Positions 51,313-59,229 of a DNA stretch of 64,000 nucleotides are shown in pieces. Position numbers and translations under genes: made by a program. Each line of letters opens with the position of its first letter. The stretch's first letter is position 1. Origin of the DNA: an uncultured Collinsella sp. (lineage in GTDB: Bacteria > Actinomycetota > Coriobacteriia > Coriobacteriales > Coriobacteriaceae). The stretch lies in contig CATWQC010000003.1 of the NCBI GenBank assembly GCA_958352845.1, positions 1-64,000 of the forward strand, given 5' to 3'. The notes under the pieces are model-generated. The model saw only the letters and a program-made list of their open reading frames with translations. It was not told the DNA's origin and did no database searches.

Positions 51313-52431
51313 ATGAATCCAAATCCCTTTAAGCCCACGGCTGGTAAGCGGCCTCCGATACTCATCGGTCGCGAGTCGGTCATCGAAGATTTCGAGGAAG
51401 GGCTCGATAACGGCGCTGGAGCGCCGGGCAGGCTCATGCTTATTACGGGAAACCGCGGCTGCGGCAAGACGGTTCTCCTGCGGGAGCTGCAACGTCTGGC
51501 CAGCGAGCGCGGATGGGCGGTTGTCTCCGATTCCGCTTCGCTTGGCTTATGCGACCGCTTGGCCGACGCGCTTCGCTCGAATAGGCCCGTTGTGACGTCA
51601 ATGGAATTCGGTCCGTCGTTTGGCCGGATGTCGGTCGAGGCGGCGCGAGCAAAGGGCGAAACGTTGCGAGGGCTGGTCAACGAGCGCCTCAAGAAGCTCG
51701 GTCCAGGCAAGGGCATACTGTTTGCGATTGACGAGGCCCAATCGGCGTCTATCGAGGAACTGGCGGCTCTTGCCGTTCTCTATCAGCAGGTGCTCGGAGA
51801 CCAGGATGCCACGGGCTTGCCCGATAGCGACCAGCGCGGTCTTGCGCTGGTGTTCGCCGGCTTGCCCAGTATGGTTGACGATCTGCTCGAAGAGCCGAGC
51901 GTAACGTTTTTGCGGCGTGCCCAGCAGCGTACGCTGGGGGCGATATCTTTGCCCAAGGTGCGCGATTCATATATCCAGACGGTCAAAGACGCTGGTCTTT
52001 ACGTTGACGCGGAGACGGCGGACCTTGCGGCACACAAGAGCATGGGGCATCCCTATATGGTTCAGCTGGTGGGCTATTACATGTGGCGCTCTGCCGTCCG
52101 GCGTGGCTCGCAGGTCATCGAAAGGCGCGATGTCGAGGATGGCCATGCGGATGCCGTCTCCGAGTTCTACGAAGCAGTTGACGCGCCCCTGTATTACGGG
52201 CTTCGCAGTCCGCAACGCCTCTTTATCGAGGCCATGGCTGCTGACGAGGGTAAACCGACGCGTATGGCGGATATCATTGAGCGCTGCGACCGTACTCAGA
52301 GTTGGGCGAGCAAATATCGCGCAAGCCTGATTCGCGAACGCGTCATCGAGGCTGCCGGATACGGTCTCGTCCGGTTTACCGTGCCCATGCTGGGCGAGTA
52401 CATTCGCGATCGAGTTTTATGGCATGAGTAG
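51313..52431 (+). CDS. AAA ATPase with C-terminal winged helix
   Basis: 372 residues with GAGGAGG upstream. Walker A GNRGCGKT at 46-53, Walker B GILFAIDEAQ near 137-146, a sensor-like VFAGLPSMVDDLLEEPSVTFLRRAQQ, then PYMVQLVGYYMWR and a C-terminal winged helix (IIERCDRTQSWASKYRASLIRERVI). It shares this whole plan with the gene at 54978 and with the decayed gene at 3716. The family resembles COG1672-type ATPases of unknown role. Its stop overlaps the UvrA-like start by 8 bp, so the two are coupled. Confidence 0.85.
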   Translation: MNPNPFKPTAGKRPPILIGRESVIEDFEEGLDNGAGAPGRLMLITGNRGCGKTVLLRELQRLASERGWAVVSDSASLGLCDRLADALRSNRPVVTSMEFGPSFGRMSVEAARAKGETLRGLVNERLKKLGPGKGILFAIDEAQSASIEELAALAVLYQQVLGDQDATGLPDSDQRGLALVFAGLPSMVDDLLEEPSVTFLRRAQQRTLGAISLPKVRDSYIQTVKDAGLYVDAETADLAAHKSMGHPYMVQLVGYYMWRSAVRRGSQVIERRDVEDGHADAVSEFYEAVDAPLYYGLRSPQRLFIEAMAADEGKPTRMADIIERCDRTQSWASKYRASLIRERVIEAAGYGLVRFTVPMLGEYIRDRVLWHE

Positions 52432-54937
52432 GGTGATAAAGGTGACGGAACAGAAGATGAGCCCGCAGGCTATCGAGGTGCGTGGCGCGCGTGTCCATAA
52501 CCTTAAGGACATCGATATCGATATTCCGCTGGGAAAGCTCGTGGGTATTGCCGGCGTGTCGGGTTCGGGCAAGAGCTCGCTGGCGCTGGGGGTTCTTTAT
52601 GCCGAGGGCTCGCGTCGTTACCTGGAGGCGCTCAGCACCTATACCCGCCGTCGTCTGACGCAGGCCGAGCACGCCCAAGTGGACGAGGTGCTGCACGTAC
52701 CGGCGGCGCTCGCGCTGCACCAGCGCCCCAGCGTGCCGGGCGTGCGTTCCACTTTTGGCACCATGACCGAGCTCAACAATAGCCTGCGTCTGCTCTTTAG
52801 CCGCTGCGCCCATCACGTGTGCCCGCACTGCGGGGCGCGCGTGGAGCCGAGCCTTAACGTGGCCGCAGGCCTGTCGCTCACGTGTCCGACATGCGACCGC
52901 GAGTTCTACGCGCCGAGTGCCGAGGATTTGGCTTTCAATAGCGGCGGCGCGTGTCCCACTTGTGGCGGCACAGGCGTTATGCGCGAGGTGGACGAAGCGA
53001 GCCTGGTGCCCGATGAGTCGAAGACTATCAACGAGGGCGCGGTGCTTCCTTGGGGCACGCTCATGTGGGATCTGATGAAGCAGGTGGCAGGCGAGATGGG
53101 CGTGCGCACCGACGTGCCGTTTAACCAGCTCACGCCTCAAGAGCGCGATATCGTGTTCCACGGTCCGGCGGTTAAGAAGCACATTCTCTACGTTCCCAAA
53201 AACGGCGAGGGCGCCACGCCGCTCGACTTTACCTATTACAACGCCGTCTATACCGTCGAGAATGCGCTCGCCAAGGTCAAGGACGATAAGGGCTTAAAAC
53301 GCGTTGCGCGCTTTTTGCGCGAGGGCCCATGCCGCGATTGCGGCGGCACGCGTCTCTCCGAGGCTGCACGCCAGCCCCAGGTGCGCGGTATCAATCTGGC
53401 GCAGGCGGCGGCTATGACGCTGGGCGAGGCGATTGAGTGGGTGCGCGGGGTGCCCGCATCCTTGCCGTCCGAGATGCGGCCCATGGCGACGGATATCTGC
53501 GATTCGTTTTTGAGCGCGGCCCGTCGTCTAGTCGACCTGGGACTCGATTACCTTTCACTCGACCGCGCCGGTGCCACGCTCTCCACGGGTGAGCGCCAGC
53601 GCGTGCAGCTTGCCCGCGTGGTGCGTAATCGATCGACAGGTGTGCTTTATGTGCTGGACGAGCCTTCGATCGGCTTGCATCCCGCCAATGTCGACGGCTT
53701 GGTGGGCGTGATGCGCGATCTGGTGGATGACGGCAACACCGTGGTTGTTGTCGACCACGACACGCGCGTGCTGGCCGAGGCTGATTATCTGGTTGAGATG
53801 GGCCCCGTTGCCGGAGCAGGTGGCGGCAACGTGATCGCCGCCGGTACGGTAGGCGAGGTCGAACAATCGCGGGGCAGCCGTATCGCGCCGTTTTTGCGCG
53901 CCGAGCCCAAGCGCTTGCGCCCGCAAGTGGCTGACGACGAAATGTTCGACCAGGGTCATATCCGTATGGCGACCGATACCATCCATACCGTCAAGCCGCT
54001 CGAGGTCGATATCCCGCGCGGCCGTCTCGTTGCGGTGACGGGCGTTTCGGGTTCGGGTAAGACGACGTTGGTGCTTGAGACGCTCATCCCGGCGCTTAAG
54101 GCGCAGGCAGCCGGCGAGCGCCTGCCGGGGCACGTGCGCTGGGTCGATGCCGAAGGCATTGCCCGCGCCAATCTGATTGACGCCACGCCCATCGGCGCCA
54201 ACGTTCGCTCGACGGTAGCGACCTATGCCGACATCCATGATGAATTGCGCCGCGCCTTCGCCCGTACGTCCGAGGCCAAGGCAGCCGGCTACAAGGCAGG
54301 TGCCTTTAGCTACAACACCGGTGCCTTGCGCTGCCCCACGTGCGATGGCACGGGTTCGATATCGCTCGACGTGCAGTTTTTGCCCGATGTCGAGATCGTT
54401 TGCCCGGCATGTCGCGGCTCACGTTATGCAGACGCGGCTTCGCATATCCATCGCGAGGGCAAGGACGGGAGCCTGCTTACGTTGCCGCAGCTCATGGACA
54501 TGAGTGTGGACGAGGCTATCGACGCCACGCTGGGACTCAAGAAAGTTCAGACGCGCTTGCAGACCTTGCACGACCTGGGATTGGGCTATCTCACGCTTGG
54601 TGAGCCCACGCCGGCGCTTTCGGGCGGCGAGGCACAGCGTCTTAAGCTTGCGAGCGAGATGGGCCGCGTGCAGGATGATGCCGTATTCGTGTTCGACGAG
54701 CCCACGATTGGACTACATCCGCTCGATGTTCAGGTGCTGCTGAACGTGTTTGACGGTCTCGTTGCCAAGGGCGCCACGGTTATCGTGATCGAGCACGATC
54801 TCGACCTTATCCGTAACGCCGATTACGTGATCGACATGGGCCCGGGCGGTGGTGGCGCCGGCGGGCAAATCGTCTGCGCCGGTACGCCAGGCGACATCGC
54901 GGCCTGCTCCAAGAGCATTACCGGTCGCTACCTATAG
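52424..54937 (+). CDS. UvrA-like ABC ATPase lacking the UvrB-binding domain
   Basis: 837 residues if it starts at 52424 (overlapping the ATPase stop); 52457 is an alternative giving the usual MSPQAIEVRGARVHNLKDID start. Two ABC modules: GVSGSGKSS and GVSGSGKTT, signatures LSTGERQRVQL and LSGGEAQRLKL. Zinc-binding CPHC..CPTC and CPTC..CPAC are present. Between LRLLFSRCAHHVCPHC and CPTCDREFYAPSAEDLAFNSGG only about 20 residues remain where canonical UvrA has the UvrB-binding domain. This is class II (UvrA2-like), linked to DNA-damage tolerance or DNA-binding drug resistance rather than standard excision repair. Confidence 0.9.
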   Translation: MSRVIKVTEQKMSPQAIEVRGARVHNLKDIDIDIPLGKLVGIAGVSGSGKSSLALGVLYAEGSRRYLEALSTYTRRRLTQAEHAQVDEVLHVPAALALHQRPSVPGVRSTFGTMTELNNSLRLLFSRCAHHVCPHCGARVEPSLNVAAGLSLTCPTCDREFYAPSAEDLAFNSGGACPTCGGTGVMREVDEASLVPDESKTINEGAVLPWGTLMWDLMKQVAGEMGVRTDVPFNQLTPQERDIVFHGPAVKKHILYVPKNGEGATPLDFTYYNAVYTVENALAKVKDDKGLKRVARFLREGPCRDCGGTRLSEAARQPQVRGINLAQAAAMTLGEAIEWVRGVPASLPSEMRPMATDICDSFLSAARRLVDLGLDYLSLDRAGATLSTGERQRVQLARVVRNRSTGVLYVLDEPSIGLHPANVDGLVGVMRDLVDDGNTVVVVDHDTRVLAEADYLVEMGPVAGAGGGNVIAAGTVGEVEQSRGSRIAPFLRAEPKRLRPQVADDEMFDQGHIRMATDTIHTVKPLEVDIPRGRLVAVTGVSGSGKTTLVLETLIPALKAQAAGERLPGHVRWVDAEGIARANLIDATPIGANVRSTVATYADIHDELRRAFARTSEAKAAGYKAGAFSYNTGALRCPTCDGTGSISLDVQFLPDVEIVCPACRGSRYADAASHIHREGKDGSLLTLPQLMDMSVDEAIDATLGLKKVQTRLQTLHDLGLGYLTLGEPTPALSGGEAQRLKLASEMGRVQDDAVFVFDEPTIGLHPLDVQVLLNVFDGLVAKGATVIVIEHDLDLIRNADYVIDMGPGGGGAGGQIVCAGTPGDIAACSKSITGRYL

Positions 54938-54939
54938 AC

Positions 54940-54972
54940 AATGAGGCAAAGGGACAGCCCCTTTGCCTCATT
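54940..54972. repeat. Palindromic repeat, family A (copy 4)
   Basis: AATGAGGCAAAGGG and CCCTTTGCCTCATT are perfect 14-bp arms around ACAGC, starting 3 bases after the UvrA-like stop and ending 6 bases before the 3' end of the convergent ATPase gene. It probably terminates both genes. Confidence 0.88.
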
Positions 54973-54977
54973 GATGC

Positions 54978-56078
54978 CTATTTCACGCACTGAGCGGCGA
55001 GATAGTCGCGGAAGAATGGCAATTCAAAAGCGACGATTCCGCGCCCGCGTTCTCCAATGATGCCGGCATCTATCATGCGGCGTCGGTAGCGGGAGACCTG
55101 CTGCGGCGAACGCTTAAGGCGCTCGACAAGGTCAGCGGTGGTGGACTCTTCCTCGTCATCGAGCATGGCGATGAGGAATCGCTTGTCCTCTGCAGTGAGT
55201 TCCCGATAGGTTGCCGCAAGGATTCGGTCGTCCATCTCGTCACGCGCGATTTTGATTCCCAGGTCAAAGTCGCGTGACGAGATTTCCTTCGAATCGCTTG
55301 TGAGATCCCAGGCACGGTAGCCTACGAGTTGCAATAGGAAGGGAAAACCAGAGATCGAGCGAACAGCTCTATCGATTCCCTCAGCATCTGCCAGGCGATC
55401 GTTTTCCTGAATTGTGCGAATCAAGGCCTCGCGTACGTCATAGTCGGCAATGCGACCCAGATGATATTGTTGGGCGCGGCGAAGGAACGAGACCGTCTTG
55501 TGGTTCAGCAACGTCGAGACGTTGTTGGGAAGTCCCGCCATGAGCAGGGCGACGCGTTTCCCATCGGTCACAAAGTGCTGATACGTCGCTGCAAGCTGAA
55601 TCATCTCGTCGAGTGTCGGGTCCACCTCGTCAACCGTGACGAGCAGACCGGTGCCCGCCTCGTTGAGCTGGTCGATGATGTCGCTCATGCGATAACGCCA
55701 GGTTGAGGCATCGTGAACGCGATTGACCTCGATGCTGCCGAGCGGTGCAATTCCGAGGCCGGTGACTTCGAAGTGGGTGGACGAGTCGATGAGATGGGCT
55801 GCGGCACGTTTCGTCCCGAGCTCGATTTCCTCAAGCATTCCCGGGAGCGCGGTCGTCTTTACGGCTATCCAGCCGTGGGATTCCGCCCTTGTCGCGAGCG
55901 ACGACATGAGAGCGGTTTTACCGGTTCCACGCGCGCCCGAGAAGATCGAGGTCAATTCTGGGCGCCTGCGCTGGCTCAAGAAGGCACGGTCCAAATCCCG
56001 AATAATCTGTTGTCTGCCAGCGAGATGGGCAGGAACCTCACCAAAACTAGGGGTAAACGGGTTTTCGAGGTATTTCAC
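54978..56078 (-). CDS. AAA ATPase with C-terminal winged helix
   Basis: 366 residues from a GTG with AAAGGAG upstream. Walker A GARGTGKT at 48-55, Walker B LLVTVDEVD at 145-153, AGLPNNVSTLLNHKTVSFLRRAQQ near 181-204, FPFLLQLVGYRAWDL, and a C-terminal winged helix ending AGIIGERGRGIVAFELPFFRDYL. It is the intact paralogue of the remnant at 3716-4182 and of the gene at 51313. The inverted repeat TTAACT/AGTTAA (56103-56126) lies in its leader. Function unknown; the winged helix suggests DNA binding. Confidence 0.85.
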   Translation of the reverse strand: MKYLENPFTPSFGEVPAHLAGRQQIIRDLDRAFLSQRRRPELTSIFSGARGTGKTALMSSLATRAESHGWIAVKTTALPGMLEEIELGTKRAAAHLIDSSTHFEVTGLGIAPLGSIEVNRVHDASTWRYRMSDIIDQLNEAGTGLLVTVDEVDPTLDEMIQLAATYQHFVTDGKRVALLMAGLPNNVSTLLNHKTVSFLRRAQQYHLGRIADYDVREALIRTIQENDRLADAEGIDRAVRSISGFPFLLQLVGYRAWDLTSDSKEISSRDFDLGIKIARDEMDDRILAATYRELTAEDKRFLIAMLDDEEESTTADLVERLKRSPQQVSRYRRRMIDAGIIGERGRGIVAFELPFFRDYLAAQCVK

Positions 56079-56196
56079 AAGGCTCTCCTTTCACACCGCC
56101 GTTTAACTTCATTTTACTTTAGTTAATTCTGATTAAAAATGAGGGCTCTTTATCTAGAGCATCAATTAGGCGTGCGTGCCATCGGCGTGGCGCTTG

Positions 56197-56231
56197 AATG
56201 TAACAAAGGGAAAGTTCCTTTGTCACATTCC
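56197..56231. repeat. Palindromic repeat, family A (copy 5)
   Basis: GAATGTAACAAAGG and CCTTTGTCACATTC form a 14-bp stem with one mismatch. The right arm contains the stop codon of the TrmL gene, so the element overlaps coding sequence, as copy 1 does at 22981. Confidence 0.85.
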
Positions 56232-56822
56232 CGGAAAGCCTGTTTGGCGCAGAGCCTCGTAGAGGACGATGGCGGCGCTGTTGGAGAGGTTGAGTGCGCT
56301 GATGCGGTAGTCGTCCGGATTGACGAAGTTGCCGCAGATATCCTGCCGAAGGATGGCCTCATGGCCGTCCTCGATATGCCCCAGCGATTCCTCGTGGGCT
56401 TCCCAGGCCTCGGCGTTATCGAGTGAGTCGCAATCGCGCAGCATCGGGATGCGCTCGCAACGCTCGGGCGCCGCGGCAAGCAGCTCCTCGGGAATCCCTG
56501 AGCTCTCGCTGCCAAAGACCAAGTAGTCGCTGTCGCGGTAGGTACTCTGCGCATAGGTGCGGCGCGCCTTTTTGGTCAGCAGATGCAGACGACCATCGGC
56601 GGGGGAGAGACCGTTGCGCGCAAGGAAATCCTCCCAGCCGGCATAGGTCGTCACGTCCAGGTTTTGCCAGTAGCCCAGGCCGGCGCGACGTACCGTCTTG
56701 TCGTCGAGCGAAAAGCCCAGCGGCTCTACCAGATGCAAGTGGGCGCCGGTGACCACGCAGGTGCGGCCGATATTACCCGTATTGGCCGGAATCTCGGGCG
56801 CATACAGCACGATATTGAACAT
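56223..56822 (-). CDS. trmL: tRNA (cytidine/uridine-34-2'-O)-methyltransferase TrmL
   Basis: 199 residues from the ATG at 56822, preceded by AAGGAG; the 14 codons upstream have no site. The SPOUT-type trefoil-knot fold is shown by FNIVLYAPEIPANTGNIGRTC, LHLVEPLGF, LVFGSESSGIPEELL and the knot end ALNLSNSAAIVLYEALRQ. A stretch of about 30 residues (DSLDNAEAWEAHEESLG) before the last motif is longer than in E. coli TrmL. It 2'-O-methylates the wobble base of leucine tRNAs. Confidence 0.93.
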   Translation of the reverse strand: MFNIVLYAPEIPANTGNIGRTCVVTGAHLHLVEPLGFSLDDKTVRRAGLGYWQNLDVTTYAGWEDFLARNGLSPADGRLHLLTKKARRTYAQSTYRDSDYLVFGSESSGIPEELLAAAPERCERIPMLRDCDSLDNAEAWEAHEESLGHIEDGHEAILRQDICGNFVNPDDYRISALNLSNSAAIVLYEALRQTGFPGM

Positions 56823-56846
56823 GAATCTCCTTGGCTCAGAACGAAA

Positions 56847-56884
56847 AACCACCACGAAGGGCACGGTACACCTTCGTGGTGGTT
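56847..56884 (-). terminator. Rho-independent terminator of the CobW-like gene
   Basis: AACCACCACGAAGG and CCTTCGTGGTGGTT are perfect 14-bp arms around GCACGGTACA. Read on the minus strand the stem is followed by TTTTTCG. It lies 40 bases after the CobW-like gene stop and also in the leader of trmL. Confidence 0.88.
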
Positions 56885-56924
56885 TGGCGGTTGCGTAGAT
56901 AGAAAAATGCCCGCTTGGATAAAC

Positions 56925-58055
56925 CTAGGCGCGGTGCCAGTCGGTCAGGCAGGCATCGAGGGAGGCGATGAGCGCATCCTTGTCCATGTGACGGCCGATG
57001 ATGCACAGGCTCGTCATGCGGTCGCCCGTCTCATCGTCCCAAATCTGCATGATCTCGGGGTTCTCGTCGATGATCTTCTGCTTCTCGCCCTCGGGCGCGG
57101 AGTCGACAAACAGGCCGTTCTCCATCAGGCGCATCTGGTGGCCGGCCTGCTCAAACATGTAACACATGTCCGGATCGCCGGTCTGCCACAGCGGACCCTT
57201 GACGCGAATGACCTCGTCGGGCCACTCCTGCTCAACAAAATTGGTGAACTTCTGCAGGTCAAACGGCTTGCGGCGCGAGTACACAAAGGTCTCGATGTCG
57301 TACTCGAGCACCTCGGGGTCGTCGTGCTCTTCGGGATGCTCCATGGCCTCGATCCAGGCGGCGGAGTTGTAGGCGCGCATAAAGTCGAAGCGGTCGGTGT
57401 CGAGCAGCTCCTCCATGGGGACCTCGCCGTTTTGGGCCTCGACGATCACGGCGTCTTTCTGCAGGCTGCGCACGATGGCCTTAAGCTCGGCGATCTGCTC
57501 AGGGCTCACGGTATCGGTCTTGTTGAGGATCAGCGTGGAGCAGAACTCGATCTGCTGGATGAGCAGGCTCTCGATGTCGTCCTCGTCGATATCCTCGGCC
57601 AGCAGGTCGCGACCGCCGTTGAACTCGTCGTACATGCGGGCGCAGTCGACCACGGCCACGATGTTGTCGAGCGCGAGCTTGGGCTCGCCGCCCACCTTGG
57701 CCTCGTCGCAGAAGCTCGAGATGGTGTAGGCGATGGGGATGGGCTCGCAAATGCCCGAGGCCTCGATGATGATGTAGTCGAAGTTGCCCGAATCGGCGAT
57801 GCCCTGCAGCTGGTTGGCAAGGTCGTCCGAAAGCGTGCAGCAGATGCAGCCGTTGGTGAGCGGGATGAGGTCGTCGGTTTCGGAAAGACCGCCGTCGGCG
57901 ATAAGGCTGGCGTCGACATTGATCTCGCCGATGTCGTTGACGATCACGGCGGCGCGGATGCCGCCGTCGTTAGCGAGGATGTGGTTGAGCAGCGTGGTCT
58001 TGCCGGCACCGAGGTATCCGGTAAGCATGATGATCTTCACGGGTTTGTTGGGCAT
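56925..58055 (-). CDS. CobW/Yjia-type GTP-binding metallochaperone
   Basis: 376 residues from the ATG at 58055, with AAAGGAGG upstream. Walker A TGYLGAGKTTLLNH, the metal-binding CICC motif in NGCICCTLSDD, ASGICEP, and NKTDTVS for guanine recognition. The C-terminal CobW_C domain (KFTNFVEQEWPDEVIRVKGPLW) follows at normal length. These proteins deliver zinc, cobalt or other metals to client enzymes. No zinc-uptake gene is nearby, so the metal is unknown. Confidence 0.93.
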   Translation of the reverse strand: MPNKPVKIIMLTGYLGAGKTTLLNHILANDGGIRAAVIVNDIGEINVDASLIADGGLSETDDLIPLTNGCICCTLSDDLANQLQGIADSGNFDYIIIEASGICEPIPIAYTISSFCDEAKVGGEPKLALDNIVAVVDCARMYDEFNGGRDLLAEDIDEDDIESLLIQQIEFCSTLILNKTDTVSPEQIAELKAIVRSLQKDAVIVEAQNGEVPMEELLDTDRFDFMRAYNSAAWIEAMEHPEEHDDPEVLEYDIETFVYSRRKPFDLQKFTNFVEQEWPDEVIRVKGPLWQTGDPDMCYMFEQAGHQMRLMENGLFVDSAPEGEKQKIIDENPEIMQIWDDETGDRMTSLCIIGRHMDKDALIASLDACLTDWHRA

Positions 58056-58141
58056 GTGCCCTCCTTTGTTAGACATGGCTTACAGTTGAATCTTATGCCA
58101 AACGCCTGCTCTTATACCCACGCGCCGGCAAATAACACAGG

Positions 58142-58483
58142 CTACTCCCAGGCTCCCCATACATCGGGGCAATAACCGACGGTGGCCTTTTTGCCGTTGC
58201 GAACGATGGGCTCGGCCAAGACCTGCTGATTCTCGAGCAGTTTATCAAAGCGCTGACTGGGGGTAAGGTGCTGGATGAGTGCGAGCGTCTCCTCGTCCTT
58301 GGCCTTGGGGTTGAGCAGCTTGTCGATGCCGCCGACCGCCTGCATCACGCTCGTGAGCTCGCCCTTGCTCATCTCCTTTTCCTTAAGGTCGATAAACTGC
58401 ACCTTAATGCGGCGCTCCTTAAAATAGCGCTGGGCCTTCTTGGTATCGAAGGACTTCTTGGTGCCAAAAATCTGGATATTCAT
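58142..58483 (-). CDS. ArsC/Spx-family protein without the active-site cysteine
   Basis: 113 residues, the right length for ArsC/Spx/YffB. The start MNIQIFGTKKSFDTKKAQRYFKERRI shows the glutaredoxin-like fold but lysine-serine replace the CxxC/C motif, so arsenate reduction by the usual cysteine is unlikely. The ending PIVRNGKKATVGYCPDVW keeps the family pattern. Such cysteine-free members may be regulators. It is 11 bp upstream of the stop of the flavodoxin-like gene on the same strand. Confidence 0.85.
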   Translation of the reverse strand: MNIQIFGTKKSFDTKKAQRYFKERRIKVQFIDLKEKEMSKGELTSVMQAVGGIDKLLNPKAKDEETLALIQHLTPSQRFDKLLENQQVLAEPIVRNGKKATVGYCPDVWGAWE

Positions 58484-58494
58484 GTTCCGCCGCT

Positions 58495-59118
58495 CTATCG
58501 AATGAAGTTGGTCCTGGCGCGATCGCCTTCGGGGGCTTTGATGCCGGCGGCCTGTCCTGCCTCGATGCAGCGAAGGAGCCAGGCCATGTTTTCGCCGATG
58601 TTTCGCATGGTGGCCAGGCCCTCGGCGTCCTGGGCGGCCTCGCCCGGCATGGCACCAAAGACGTTGTTCCAGTACGTGGAGGCCACCACGGGCATCTGGT
58701 TGATAGTGAAGTACTTGTTGAGTACATCGAAGGTGGTCGACGTGCCGCCACGGCGGGCGACGGCGACCGCGGCACCCGGCTTGTGCGCAAAGGCCTTGCT
58801 GCCAGCATAGAATGCGCGGTCGAGAGCCGAGAGGATGCGTCCGCTGGGATGCGCATAGTAGACAGGGGAGCCAAAGACAAAGCCATCTGCCTGCTCGGCG
58901 GCAGCGATCAGCTCGTTCACCACGTCGTCGTCAAAGGTACAGCGACCGCCGAGCTTGCCGCACTGGCCGCAACCGATGCAATCGCGAATGGGCTTGGCGC
59001 CCAGCTGAAACACCTCGGTATCAATGCCTTCTGCATTAAGTTGCTCGGCGACCTCGGCGAGTGCGCGGGCGGTGTTGCCGTTTGCCTTGGGACTGCCATT
59101 GACCAAAAGAACCTTCAT
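58495..59118 (-). CDS. Flavodoxin-fold NAD(P)H-dependent FMN reductase
   Basis: 207 residues from the ATG at 59118 (GGGAG upstream; a GTG one codon earlier is possible). FMN loop NGSPKANGNTARAL, the CIGCGQCGKLGGRC cysteine cluster and FGSPVYYAHPSG are diagnostic of this oxidoreductase group. It is similar in plan to the enzyme at 3076 but not a close copy. It is followed by the ArsC-like gene in an apparent operon. Confidence 0.9.
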   Translation of the reverse strand: MKVLLVNGSPKANGNTARALAEVAEQLNAEGIDTEVFQLGAKPIRDCIGCGQCGKLGGRCTFDDDVVNELIAAAEQADGFVFGSPVYYAHPSGRILSALDRAFYAGSKAFAHKPGAAVAVARRGGTSTTFDVLNKYFTINQMPVVASTYWNNVFGAMPGEAAQDAEGLATMRNIGENMAWLLRCIEAGQAAGIKAPEGDRARTNFIR

Positions 59119-59180
59119 CACAAACTCCCTCTGCTGTCGGTGACTTCTGCGGAGGATTATCGCACGAGAGGGTAGATGGC

Positions 59181-59225
59181 GTGGGGCGCGATGTGAAACG
59201 GCTTGTGTTTCACATCGCGCCCCAC
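59181..59225. terminator. Perfect 19-bp hairpin between gene units
   Basis: GTGGGGCGCGATGTGAAAC and GTTTCACATCGCGCCCCAC pair perfectly around a 7-base loop. It sits directly after the stop of the diguanylate cyclase gene (minus strand) and upstream of the flavodoxin-like gene. No T-run, but the stem is very strong and probably ends transcription. Confidence 0.65.
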
Positions 59226-59229
59226 GACG

